Part shown: positions 25,799 to 34,342 of the stretch, in pieces | Layout of the letters: each line of letters opens with the position of its first letter | Position numbering within the stretch: position 1 is the first letter of the stretch | Assembly: GCF_042932805.1 (NCBI RefSeq) | Contig: NZ_CP170633.1 | Location: 3,348,001-3,412,000 of the forward strand | Direction: 5' to 3' | Length of the DNA stretch: 64,000 bases | Source of the DNA: Ascidiaceihabitans sp029251465 | GTDB taxonomy: Bacteria; Pseudomonadota; Alphaproteobacteria; Rhodobacterales; Rhodobacteraceae | Program-made: the position numbers and the translations under genes | The notes under the pieces: model-generated | What the model was told of the DNA's origin: nothing | Database searches by the model: none | The model's input: the letters and a program-made list of their open reading frames with translations, nothing else

Positions 25799-28700
25799 CA
25801 GATGTCTTTCAAAGGTGGGGCGGGTGGACCCTGATCGACAGGCAAATCGACATCGGCATTGGCCAGCAATTCAGCCGCGTTTTGCAAATGCCCGCCGACG
25901 GTTTGCAGCAAGGTCAACAGCGCTGAGTTGTCGTTTTCAATGACAGAGCGGAATTCCTCGGCGCCGATCCGCAGGAATGTGGTTTCGGTTGTTGCGACCA
26001 AATCGACCTTGCGCTCTTCTTTCATGATGATCGCGAGATCGCCGATCAGACGCCCCGGTTCAACCGACGACACCGCGTATTTTTCGCCGTCATCATCCGC
26101 AAAAAATAACTGGGCACCACCTGCAACACACAAGTAAGCAGCGTCCGCCTTGTCGCCTTTGGCAAAGATCATCTGCCCCGGTTTTGCTGTGTACCACTGT
26201 GCTGCAAACGCCAGCAGCCGTTGGTTGCGGCTATCAAGCTTGGCAAAGGTGTCGGTCTGGGAAATCGCGCGTAATTTGCTGCGCAGATCATCCGATCCGC
26301 CGTCAGGAACCAGATCGTTGTCTTGCATTTGGACACCATCGATCCGACCGTTTTTGATTTCAACATACAGGTCGTATTCGCTGGGGTTTTCAAAATTGTC
26401 TTCCATAAAGATCAACGTTGAATCCGGCAAAATATCGCGCAACGCGCTGCGCATTTTGCGGCGGCTTTCGGCGTCGTGGCTGGCAATCGCTTTGTCCAGA
26501 ACCAGAATATCAGGCCGCTTGATCCCGGCACGACTGAAGGCTGCACGTTCCTGAAAAACTGCCGGCAAATTGGCACCACCCAATCCTGTGGGCAGATCAA
26601 AAATGGTTTCTGCAACAAGGCGGCGTAGATCGTGCTGCGCCAAAACATCCGTGACGATGGCGCGCACGTCTTCGGTTTTGCTGCCCGCAAATGCAGAAAT
26701 CCGACCGTACAGCGCGTTTTCCATCAAGGTGAGACGCGGCAGGTAATTTTCGGGCGCGACCGGCACGAACATATCTCTGGTGCGCGCGCGCAACCCCTCG
26801 GCGTTGGTGCGGCGAATGTTGAGAATATCTTGTTTAAAACTATCTGGAAAGGCGGGCCCGATCTGTTCGGCGGTAAAGGCAAATGGCACCGTCAGCAGCA
26901 GCGAAAATTCGTCTTCGCTGAGCGCACCATCGCCGTGTTCGCGCCTGCGCGTCGCGATGTCGACCAACCGTTCGTACAGGTCTTCTTCGATCCCGAGCGC
27001 GGTGAAAAGCGGGTGATTGGTACCGTCCATTCCAAAGGTTTGGTGCAGCGTTTCGATGACCGTTTGCGAGATCGCAATGCCTTGTTCGGCCAATCCCTGA
27101 TCAAGGATCATCGCCAGAAAATTCTTTTCCGCGGCCAGTCGTTCCTGACTGATTTCAGCCAAAGGCGACGCGAACAGCAGGTTGCCACCCAACGGCACCG
27201 CTGGATTGAATGTTTCAGGATCAAACCGGAACACCACGTCATTTAACCCGGCCGCGACAATGCGTTTGTGCACCTCATCACGCAGCCCGACCACGGCACG
27301 GGCAAGCTGTGGATGCAGCTTTGCATCGATGCGCGCGCCCAACATACGTTGGAACATGAATTCATCGATGCCCATCGCGGTGACCAGTTCAAACCACCAT
27401 TTTCGGATGGCCACGGCGTCTGACAAATCAGCCAACGCCGGATCAAGCCAATCTGCGCGCAGACTGTCGGGGCTGTTGCCTGAGCGTTCAGATTCATTGG
27501 CGAACCGGTCGCGTTTGTCAGGGTCCCACAGGATCGTTTTGGGCGAGGTCATCAGCGGCATCATCAGGTTGCTGCCCAGCGTGCCGTCAAACAAATAAGG
27601 TCGCGAATGGGCGTATCCGATGCGCGCAGCAATCACCGCTTGATGCAGGCCGGACAGGTCGTGGTCTGCAATCCGCACGGTGCCGCGCGTCGGGTTCACT
27701 TCACGCGTCAGCAGCTCTGCCAGAGCGGTCCGTTCGGTTTGGTTGGTCACTTTGATCGCCACGCGAGAGCCGTGCGGGATCGTCAGATTGATGTCCTCAA
27801 GCAGCGTGTTTCCGGACGCTGTGCGCAGGGTCACGTGATCCAGTTCAACCGCGCCGCGCAGGTGTGGCATGTCGGCAGGCGCGCCCACGAATAGTTCTTC
27901 TGCCACCATGCCTTTAGGTTGGAACCGCTCTGTCACGATGTCCCAACGCAGGGACATGTCTTGCACTTGATTGTAGTAGGTCAGCAGTTCTTTCCACGGG
28001 CTAGACAGGTCTTTGTATGCCGCCAGCGCAGCCACCAGCGCACCAACGGTAATGTCGCCACGAATGGCCAGATAGCCACCAACGAGGTAGAAAAAGAACG
28101 GGGTCAGCTGGGTGATGAAGTTGTTGAGAAACTTCATAAAAAACTTTTTGTTGTAGATTTTGTAGCGAATTTCAAACAGCCGCCCCAAGCGATCGGTGAA
28201 CACAGCCAAGCGATACCGCAGCCCGCCATTGGTGCGCAGATCGGTGATGCCCGCGGCGGTTTCGCCGATCTCTGCGGCAAGGCCACGCACCTCTTTGATG
28301 CGATCCTTGTTCAGCAAATTGATTTGGCGTTGCAGCAGCGGAATGATGTAGGCCTGCAGCGGGATCAGCGCGATCCCCGCCAGGCCGAACCACACCGATT
28401 GCAGAAACAAAAAGATCACAATGATCAACATTTGACCCAGCTGAAACACGGGCTGCGCGACCGCATCGCCCATCAGGCCACCCATCGGTTCGGCCTCGGA
28501 TGTGACCATCGCGACCAGTTCGCCTTGCGATGTGGCTTGGAAATAGCTGCGCGGAAACCGCATCATCCGTTCGATCAGCCCAAAACGAAAGCGGCGCAGC
28601 AAGCGTTCGGCCACCACACCCTTCATTGTGTTCAGGCGCATCTTGATCAGCCCGTGCACCAGCACTGATCCGAGATAGCCAAAGCACAGCGCCAGCAAAA

Positions 28701-28893
28701 ACTGGGTTTGGCTAAAGCTATTGCCCCAGACCACAATCGTATCGCTGGTTGCACCAATGGCGTCGTTGATGATCCGCTTTGGCAACTCAAGCGTGACGTA
28801 CAAAAGCGGGAAGGAAATCAGCGTCACTGCCAGCAACATCAATTGCTCGCGTTTCGAATATTTCCAGATGAATGAAAAGAGGGTCGGTTCCAT
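25798..28893 (-). CDS. ABC-transporter-like protein with degenerate nucleotide sites, large insertion and cyclic-nucleotide-binding domain
   Basis: A protein of 1031 residues. Residues 10-330 are an ABC exporter membrane domain (six spans). The nucleotide domain starts near 345 but its motifs are broken: Walker A reads VTNQTERTA in place of GxSGSGKST, with Arg388 for the Lys. The signature region is AVFQERAAFSRA (near 778) rather than LSGGQxxR, and Walker B is DILVLDKAIASHD, with Lys801 for the catalytic Glu. About 290 extra residues separate Walker A from the signature. Residues 880-1005 are a cNMP-type domain (PGQMIFAKGD, GRLIGDLAIIMKEERKVDLV). ATP hydrolysis looks impossible, so regulation or scaffolding is inferred. 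A GTG at 28917 would add eight residues. Confidence 0.85.
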   Translation of the reverse strand: MEPTLFSFIWKYSKREQLMLLAVTLISFPLLYVTLELPKRIINDAIGATSDTIVVWGNSFSQTQFLLALCFGYLGSVLVHGLIKMRLNTMKGVVAERLLRRFRFGLIERMMRFPRSYFQATSQGELVAMVTSEAEPMGGLMGDAVAQPVFQLGQMLIIVIFLFLQSVWFGLAGIALIPLQAYIIPLLQRQINLLNKDRIKEVRGLAAEIGETAAGITDLRTNGGLRYRLAVFTDRLGRLFEIRYKIYNKKFFMKFLNNFITQLTPFFFYLVGGYLAIRGDITVGALVAALAAYKDLSSPWKELLTYYNQVQDMSLRWDIVTERFQPKGMVAEELFVGAPADMPHLRGAVELDHVTLRTASGNTLLEDINLTIPHGSRVAIKVTNQTERTALAELLTREVNPTRGTVRIADHDLSGLHQAVIAARIGYAHSRPYLFDGTLGSNLMMPLMTSPKTILWDPDKRDRFANESERSGNSPDSLRADWLDPALADLSDAVAIRKWWFELVTAMGIDEFMFQRMLGARIDAKLHPQLARAVVGLRDEVHKRIVAAGLNDVVFRFDPETFNPAVPLGGNLLFASPLAEISQERLAAEKNFLAMILDQGLAEQGIAISQTVIETLHQTFGMDGTNHPLFTALGIEEDLYERLVDIATRRREHGDGALSEDEFSLLLTVPFAFTAEQIGPAFPDSFKQDILNIRRTNAEGLRARTRDMFVPVAPENYLPRLTLMENALYGRISAFAGSKTEDVRAIVTDVLAQHDLRRLVAETIFDLPTGLGGANLPAVFQERAAFSRAGIKRPDILVLDKAIASHDAESRRKMRSALRDILPDSTLIFMEDNFENPSEYDLYVEIKNGRIDGVQMQDNDLVPDGGSDDLRSKLRAISQTDTFAKLDSRNQRLLAFAAQWYTAKPGQMIFAKGDKADAAYLCVAGGAQLFFADDDGEKYAVSSVEPGRLIGDLAIIMKEERKVDLVATTETTFLRIGAEEFRSVIENDNSALLTLLQTVGGHLQNAAELLANADVDLPVDQGPPAPPLKDI

Positions 28894-28981
28894 GGGTGCA
28901 ATCCAGTGCAGGGACACGCCGAAATAGACCTGCCGTGAGTGTCGAAATTAGTCACACCGCCGTTACAATACAAGTTCTATA

Positions 28982-29023
28982 CGCCTGCAAAAACCGCTGG
29001 CCTTTGATCCGTTCTTGCAGGCG
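28982..29023 (+). promoter_or_regulatory. Stem-loop in the ilvD 5' region
   Basis: CGCCTGCAA (28982-28990) and TTGCAGGCG (29015-29023) are a perfect inverted repeat. After one mismatch the stem gains three more pairs (AAC/GTT). It lies 62-103 bases before the ilvD ATG. A TACAAT sequence at 28964-28969 could be a -10 element, which would place the stem at the very 5' end of the transcript. No T tract follows. Its role is unproven. Confidence 0.4.
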
Positions 29024-29084
29024 CGCGCGCGCTTGGGTATGCCAAACCAAATGTTTCGCCAGAGTTTCGAAGGGGAGAGAACCG

Positions 29085-30848
29085 ATGTCTCAGGGTAAGT
29101 TCGACAAATCCAAATTGCCAAGCCGTCATGTAACCGAAGGGCCCGCACGCGCGCCGCACCGGTCGTATTACTACGCGATGAACATGACAGAAGAGCAAAT
29201 TCACCAGCCATTGGTCGGCGTTGCCACCTGCTGGAACGAAGCTGCCCCCTGTAACATTGCCCTGAACCGTCAGGCGCAATCGGTCAAAGTTGGCGTTGCC
29301 GGTGCCCAAGGCACGCCGCGTGAATTCACCACGATCACCGTTACCGACGGCATCGCGATGGGCCACGAGGGCATGCGGTCATCCTTGGCCTCACGCGAGG
29401 CGATTGCCGACACGGTCGAGCTGACCATGCGCGGCCACTGCTATGACGCGCTGGTGGGCCTCGCGGGTTGCGACAAATCCCTACCCGGCATGATGATGGC
29501 GATGATCCGTCTGAACGTGCCGTCCGTGTTTCTGTACGGCGGGTCGATCCTGCCCGGTCGTGCGCCAAAAGGTGCTGACGTGCCTGCCGATTTCGCAGAT
29601 CGCGATCTGACGGTTCAGGACATGTTCGAGGCTGTTGGCAACTATCAAAACGGCACGATGTCCGAGGCCGCGCTAGAAGTTCTGGAACGTGTGGCCTGCC
29701 CGACCGCTGGTGCCTGTGGTGGTCAGTTCACCGCCAACACGATGGCCTGTGTGTCCGAGGCGATCGGCCTTGCGTTGCCGAATTCATCCGGTGCCCCTGC
29801 ACCCTACGAATCCCGTGACGAATACGCCCAAGCATCCGGTGCTGCGGTCATGAACCTGATCGAGAAAAACATCCGCGCCCGTGACATCGTCACACGCCAA
29901 TCGCTGGAAAACGCAGCCCGCATCGTGGCCTGCACAGGCGGCTCTACAAACGGTGGTTTGCATCTGCCCGCAATGGCGCACGAGGCTGGCATCGATTTCT
30001 TCCTCGATGACGTCTGCGAGATTTTCCGCGACACGCCGTATTTCGTAGACATGAAACCCGGCGGCCAATACGTCGCCAAGGATTTGTACGAAGCTGGCGG
30101 CGTTCCCGTCGTGATGAACGAGCTGCGCAAAGCCGGTCTGATCCACGAAGATTGCATGACAGTCACCGGCTATTCCATGGGCGAAGAGTTGGACAAAATT
30201 ACCCGTCAAGCAGATGGCAAAGTCATCCACTCGGTTGCGGAACCCCTGACAAAAACCGGCGGCGTTGTTGGTCTAAAGGGCAACGTCGCCCCCGAGGGCG
30301 CAATTGTAAAAGTTGCAGGCATCGAGCCACAGCACCAGATTTTCACCGGCCCGGCACGGGTTTTTGAATGCGAACAAGACGCCTTTCAAGCCGTCCAAGA
30401 CCGCACCTACGAAGAAGGCGACGTGTTTGTCATCCGCAACGAAGGCCCCGCAGGCGGCCCCGGTATGCGCGAAATGTTGGCGACCACAGCCGCCCTGTCC
30501 GGTCAAGGCATGGGCAAGAAAGTTGCGCTGATCACCGATGGTCGTTTTAGCGGCGCGACACGCGGTTTCTGCGTGGGTCACGTGGGCCCAGAGGCGGCAC
30601 ACGGCGGCCCGATTGCACTGCTGAACACCGGCGACGTCATCACAATCAACGCCATCGAAGGGACGATCAACGTCGCCCTGACGGATGACGAATTGGCGGA
30701 ACGCAAAGCGGCGTGGCCCGGCATGCGCGAGACGATCTATGGCGCAGGCGCGCTCTGGAAATACGCGCAGCTGGTTGGCGGCGCTTACAAAGGGGCGGTA
30801 ACCCACCCCGGTGCCCGCGACGAGCGTCATGAATACTGGGATCTGTAA
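29085..30848 (+). CDS. ilvD: Dihydroxy-acid dehydratase
   Basis: A 587-residue iron-sulphur enzyme of valine, leucine and isoleucine synthesis that dehydrates 2,3-dihydroxy-isovalerate and its methyl homologue. Cluster-binding and family motifs are present: VATCWNEAAPCN, GLAGCDKSLPGMMMAMIRLN, CPTAGACGGQFTANTM and, near the end, TDGRFSGATRGFCVGHVGPE. The start has GGGGAGAG close by; the frame is open upstream but lacks family similarity there. It is divergent from the ABC-like gene across 191 bases that contain a strong hairpin. A lipoprotein gene begins inside its last codons. Confidence 0.97.
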   Translation: MSQGKFDKSKLPSRHVTEGPARAPHRSYYYAMNMTEEQIHQPLVGVATCWNEAAPCNIALNRQAQSVKVGVAGAQGTPREFTTITVTDGIAMGHEGMRSSLASREAIADTVELTMRGHCYDALVGLAGCDKSLPGMMMAMIRLNVPSVFLYGGSILPGRAPKGADVPADFADRDLTVQDMFEAVGNYQNGTMSEAALEVLERVACPTAGACGGQFTANTMACVSEAIGLALPNSSGAPAPYESRDEYAQASGAAVMNLIEKNIRARDIVTRQSLENAARIVACTGGSTNGGLHLPAMAHEAGIDFFLDDVCEIFRDTPYFVDMKPGGQYVAKDLYEAGGVPVVMNELRKAGLIHEDCMTVTGYSMGEELDKITRQADGKVIHSVAEPLTKTGGVVGLKGNVAPEGAIVKVAGIEPQHQIFTGPARVFECEQDAFQAVQDRTYEEGDVFVIRNEGPAGGPGMREMLATTAALSGQGMGKKVALITDGRFSGATRGFCVGHVGPEAAHGGPIALLNTGDVITINAIEGTINVALTDDELAERKAAWPGMRETIYGAGALWKYAQLVGGAYKGAVTHPGARDERHEYWDL

Positions 30849-31497
30849 GGCTGCCTGTCTTGGGCTGATGGTGGCAACGCTGTCGGCCTGTACCGAAGGC
30901 ACCGAGCTAGGTTTTTTGCAAACAAAGCAAGGCGCTAGCGCCTCCGGACCGGCACCTTTGACCCAAGCACAGATGATGCGCGGGGCCGTGACTTTGGTCC
31001 CGCCGTCGGGCTATTGCATTGATCCGCGAAGCCTCAAGCAGAACTTTGCGCTGCTGGCGCGCTGTGACACGTTGGGCGGCAAAAACGGAGCCCTTGATGC
31101 ACCTTTGGGCGTGATGACGGTCAGTTTGGCCGCATCGATCGGCCCCGCGTTGTCATTGTCATCCGTGGCGCAGGCCGCAGATGCCACAAGCCTCGGAGAA
31201 CGGTTCGACGTCAAGGGCGTGGAACTGGCGCGCGCAACGGCAACCAGCCCCAAAGGCGACCTGTCAAAAAACCACTGGCGCGCGGTGACCCAAATCAACC
31301 GCACTGACCTAAGTATCGCACTGTTTGCACCGGCCCAAAGCCCCGCCTTGAGCAACGAGGGACGCAGCATGATCCGCAGCATGATCAACGCCACCCAAAG
31401 CGCATCTGTGGCCACATCTGTCGCCACGGGAATACCGCCCAAAGCCACAAATCCAAAAAAAGGATTGGCTGCCACACTTACGGGTTTATTTGAGTGA
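30829..31497 (+). CDS. Putative lipoprotein of unknown function
   Basis: A 222-residue exported protein. The N-terminus KAACLGLMVATLSAC ends in a lipobox (LSAC), so it is probably lipid-anchored at residue 21. The mature part contains SGYCIDPRSLKQNFALLARC with two cysteines and a Thr/Ala/Ser-rich C-terminus. I do not recognise a family. The ATG overlaps the 3' end of ilvD by 20 bases in another frame, so it depends on ilvD translation or transcription. Confidence 0.8.
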   Translation: MNTGICKAACLGLMVATLSACTEGTELGFLQTKQGASASGPAPLTQAQMMRGAVTLVPPSGYCIDPRSLKQNFALLARCDTLGGKNGALDAPLGVMTVSLAASIGPALSLSSVAQAADATSLGERFDVKGVELARATATSPKGDLSKNHWRAVTQINRTDLSIALFAPAQSPALSNEGRSMIRSMINATQSASVATSVATGIPPKATNPKKGLAATLTGLFE

Positions 31498-31547
31498 AAC
31501 CTTTTCAGTAGATTGTATCCAAACCGGAAACAGTACACTCAGGGGTT

Positions 31548-32321
31548 ATGGCGGAAAAATCACTCAACATATTGGACAAGCTATCGCATCGCCGGGCAAT
31601 GCGCCGTTGGGCGCGCGCGGCGCGTAATGCAGCCAAGGCAAACCTAGCAAGCTTGCGTCAAAACCGGTCAGCGGCACGGCTGTTGCGCACCCATCTGGAT
31701 CGCCTGATCCACCGTGCGGATGAACGGTTGGCGTTGCCTGTAATCGGGTCGACCAGTTTTCCACGCCCCCACAATGCGGACTGGGCATGGCGCCCGGAAC
31801 TGTGGCGCGGTCCCCTGCCTACGCCGGGCATGTCGTCAGTGCAAACCAAGTCGATGCTGGGCGAAGAAGTCACGCTATTTCATGACTGTAACCTATCTGA
31901 ACTGACCCTGCGCCAGTTGCGAAACCTGCGTGAAGCAGACCTTGCGCCCTACGGTTTGCGCATGGATGTTTTCAAATTTGACGGCTCGTTTTTGTCGCTG
32001 GTTATCGACCTGCCGACAGATGCGACAAACGCGTTAAAACGTACGCATTTGCTGCGGATGAACTGCATCGTCGAGATGGAAAAACCGCTCGAAATTTTTG
32101 CCCGTCTGAACATTCGTCACGGGCCGAACACCGAACAAATCGTGCGCGAACTGCCCTTGCACGAAGAAGATATTATGGTCGAATTCGACCTCGCCTATTC
32201 CAACCTGAACGAAAAACGGGTGGAACGGGCGTGGATCGATTTGATCTTTGAGGGGCCGGAAATGAACCAGGTGATCCTGCGGGATCTGACGTTCTCGCGT
32301 CGCCCCCGTGCCGCCCTTTGA
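31548..32321 (+). CDS. DUF6478-type protein of unknown function
   Basis: A 257-residue soluble protein. The N-terminal 60 residues are basic and helical (RRAMRRWARAARNAAKANLA, then RTHLDRLIHRADERLALP). A beta-rich domain follows with GEEVTLFHDCNLSELTLRQL, APYGLRMDVFKFDGSFLSLV and AWIDLIFEGPEMNQVILRDL. It matches my memory of a protein restricted to Rhodobacteraceae (DUF6478). The gene is 22 bases upstream of the next one, and the pair likely forms a transcription unit. Confidence 0.8.
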   Translation: MAEKSLNILDKLSHRRAMRRWARAARNAAKANLASLRQNRSAARLLRTHLDRLIHRADERLALPVIGSTSFPRPHNADWAWRPELWRGPLPTPGMSSVQTKSMLGEEVTLFHDCNLSELTLRQLRNLREADLAPYGLRMDVFKFDGSFLSLVIDLPTDATNALKRTHLLRMNCIVEMEKPLEIFARLNIRHGPNTEQIVRELPLHEEDIMVEFDLAYSNLNEKRVERAWIDLIFEGPEMNQVILRDLTFSRRPRAAL

Positions 32322-32343
32322 CCCCCCGCTGTAGGAGAAAAAC

Positions 32344-32709
32344 ATGACCACATTGACTCTGACAGCCACCCGTATGCGCCGCGGCGTTTGGGAAGGCGTG
32401 ATAACAAATTCCGAAGCTGGTGTGCCGCAAATCAAGGTCACGCATCTGGACAAACCAGTGCCCGATTTTGACCTGACTGAAAACGATGGTGCCTGGGTTC
32501 TCAAGGTGCCAATTCCGGCTGAGGCGATTGCTGACGGGGTGCAAACTTTTGTCATTACCGACCAGATTAACAGCGAGCGTTTGGGCTATTTTACCCTGAT
32601 CGCAGGCGAGGCATTGGGCGACGATATGCGCGTCGAAGTGGAGCTGCTGCGCGCCGAATTGGACATGCTGAAACGCGCCTTCCGTCGCCATTGCGTCGAG
32701 ACATCCTGA
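32344..32709 (+). CDS. Conserved protein of unknown function paired with the DUF6478 gene
   Basis: A 121-residue soluble protein with alternating beta-type segments (TLTLTATRMRRGVWEGVI, FDLTENDGAWVLKVPIPAEA, DGVQTFVITDQINSERLGYF) and a C-terminal helix (VELLRAELDMLKRAFRRHC). GTAGGAG lies ten bases before the ATG. I recognise no family. It immediately follows the DUF6478 gene, and both share a strongly predicted beta fold, so a common complex is possible. Confidence 0.8.
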   Translation: MTTLTLTATRMRRGVWEGVITNSEAGVPQIKVTHLDKPVPDFDLTENDGAWVLKVPIPAEAIADGVQTFVITDQINSERLGYFTLIAGEALGDDMRVEVELLRAELDMLKRAFRRHCVETS

Positions 32710-32905
32710 GCGGGTCAAACACCCAACGGGCGCTGCGTTAACCGTGATTCTGGCGGGCTGTTAGCGGTGTTTGGATCAAAAAACTGCGCAGTTATCCCCG
32801 AAATCTGTGCAGTTTGACCTGCATGATTTGCCCCTAAAACCATGTGAATTTGTAAAATTGTACAGATTTCGCCGAAAACTGAGCAGTTTTGCCGAACACT
32901 TAACA

Positions 32906-32924
32906 AACCCTTGGCAAAAGGGTT
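32906..32924. repeat. Perfect 7-base inverted repeat
   Basis: AACCCTT-GGCAA-AAGGGTT forms a 7-base-pair stem with a 5-base loop, 24 bases before the strong terminator hairpin at 32948. Together they would give two adjacent stems in a plus-strand transcript. Confidence 0.5.
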
Positions 32925-32947
32925 AATCCGCGTGGTTTTGACACAGA

Positions 32948-32977
32948 AAACCCCCGCATGTTTGCATGCGAGGGTTT
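32948..32977. terminator. Bidirectional intrinsic terminator between converging genes
   Basis: The arms 32948-32960 and 32965-32977 pair over 13 positions with a single C/A mismatch and a TTTG loop. A run of A lies on the left flank and GTTTGTTTTG on the right, so a T-rich tail follows the stem on both strands. On the minus strand it lies 34 bases after the ctpA stop. Confidence 0.85.
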
Positions 32978-33010
32978 GTTTTGACTGTAAGTCAGATCAG
33001 TTTTTCGGAC

Positions 33011-34339
33011 TTAGTTTTTTGGACCAAGCGCGCTCAGACCTTTGAGGATATCGATGGCGTAGGCCAGTTGATAATCGTCCTCGCGCAGCGACGCGGCGGT
33101 CTCGGCCTTTTCGCGATCCGCTTCGATCTGTTCGATCTCGTCGTCGGTCAGGCTGTCGTTGTTCAGGCTGCCGCGCAACGATGCTTCGGTGCGTGCTGGA
33201 CGCGCCTCGTCATCATCGGCTTCGGCCGTGCGGCGCGGTTGTTCGACGATGATGTCTGGCGACACACCCAGCGACTGGATCGAACGACCCGACGGCGTGT
33301 AGTAGCGCGCCGTGGTCAAGCGCATCGCGCCTTCGCCGCGCAGTGGCATGATGGTTTGAACCGATCCTTTGCCAAAGCTTTTGGTGCCGATGACGATGGC
33401 GCGACGGTGGTCTTGCAACGCGCCCGCAACGATTTCAGACGCCGACGCAGAGCCGCCGTTGATCAAAACCACAACCGGTTTGCCCATGGCCAGATCACCC
33501 GGTGTTGCGTTGAAACGATCGCCTTCCTCTGGGTTGCGCCCACGGGTCGAGACGATTTCGCCTTCTTCCAGGAACGCATCCGACACGCGGATCGCTTGGG
33601 TCAACAAGCCGCCCGGGTTGTTGCGCAGATCGATGACAAAGCCGTTGACCGCGTCCATGCCGCCCAGCTCTTCGACTTTTTCGGCCAGCTGTTCGGTCAG
33701 GTTCGGTGTGGTTTTGTCGTTGAACGTGGTGACGCGCAAAACCACGGTTTCGCCTTCGGTGCGCGAACGGACCGCTTGCAATTCGATGGTCGCACGAATG
33801 AGCGACACGTCAAACGGTTCGCTTTCGCCTTCGCGCACAACGGTGATGATGATTTCGGCGCCAACAGGGCCGCGCATTTTGCCAACCGCTTCGTCCAGCG
33901 TCAGGCCCAGCAGGCTTTCGCCGTCAACGTGCGTGATAAAATCGCCCGCTTGCATGCCCGCCTCGTCGGCAGGGGTGCCATCCATGGGCGAGACAACTTT
34001 GACGAACCCTTCTTCTTGGGTCACTTCGATGCCAAGACCGCCGAATTCACCACGCGTTTGCACACGCATCGATGCGGCATCGTCGGGCGACAGGTAGCTA
34101 GAGTGCGGATCAAGCGAGGTCAGCATGCCGTCAATCGCGGCTTCGATCAGATCGCTGGTGTCGACTTCTTCGACGTACTGACTGCGGATGCGTTCAAAAA
34201 TATCGCCGAACAGGTCAAGCTGTTCATAAACGCCGGCGTCTTTTTTGGTTTCCTGAGCAAGCAGCGGACCTGCGATTTGCGTCGTCGCCAATACACCTGC
34301 CAAAGTGCCACCTACTGCGGCCATCACGAACTTCTTCAC
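33011..34339 (-). CDS. ctpA: S41-family carboxy-terminal processing peptidase
   Basis: A 442-residue periplasmic serine protease with an N-terminal export signal (KKFVMAAVGGTLAGVLATT, cleavage near LLAQ). A PDZ domain spans about residues 85-175 (GLGIEVTQEEGFVKVVSPMD). The catalytic domain has GGSASASEIVAGALQDHRRA with the nucleophile Ser, and GTKSFGKGSVQT with the general-base Lys. CtpA proteins trim envelope proteins and control peptidoglycan hydrolases. It lies three bases after the EnvC-like gene in the order gpmI-envC-ctpA, which links it to septal wall hydrolysis. An intrinsic terminator follows. Confidence 0.95.
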   Translation of the reverse strand: MKKFVMAAVGGTLAGVLATTQIAGPLLAQETKKDAGVYEQLDLFGDIFERIRSQYVEEVDTSDLIEAAIDGMLTSLDPHSSYLSPDDAASMRVQTRGEFGGLGIEVTQEEGFVKVVSPMDGTPADEAGMQAGDFITHVDGESLLGLTLDEAVGKMRGPVGAEIIITVVREGESEPFDVSLIRATIELQAVRSRTEGETVVLRVTTFNDKTTPNLTEQLAEKVEELGGMDAVNGFVIDLRNNPGGLLTQAIRVSDAFLEEGEIVSTRGRNPEEGDRFNATPGDLAMGKPVVVLINGGSASASEIVAGALQDHRRAIVIGTKSFGKGSVQTIMPLRGEGAMRLTTARYYTPSGRSIQSLGVSPDIIVEQPRRTAEADDDEARPARTEASLRGSLNNDSLTDDEIEQIEADREKAETAASLREDDYQLAYAIDILKGLSALGPKN

Positions 34340-34342
34340 TGT

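Larger units (their letters stand above)
32710..33010. other. Convergent intergenic region with repeated CTG-N2-CAG palindromes and hairpins
   Basis: These 301 bases lie between two gene ends, where no promoter would be expected. They hold AACTGCGCAGTT (32782-32793), AAATCTGTGCAGTTTG (32801-32816) and AAAACTGAGCAGTTTT (32875-32890), plus a perfect 7-base hairpin (32906-32924) and a strong terminator (32948-32977). A 63-codon frame on the minus strand has no ribosome site and no protein-like composition. A small RNA or a binding platform is possible. Confidence 0.55.

Noticed and set aside
29017..29034. GC-rich alternating run after the ilvD hairpin, considered as part of a terminator
   Set aside because: A terminator needs a T tract after the stem; here GCGCGC follows, so termination is unlikely.
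32791..32800. TTATCCCC resembling a DnaA box, hence a possible origin
   Set aside because: A single imperfect match without neighbouring DnaA boxes, an AT-rich unwinding region or origin-linked genes is not enough.
32715..32906. 63-codon minus-strand frame in the palindrome-rich gap
   Set aside because: It has no ribosome site, no recognisable motif, and it overlaps the repeated palindromes that explain the sequence better.
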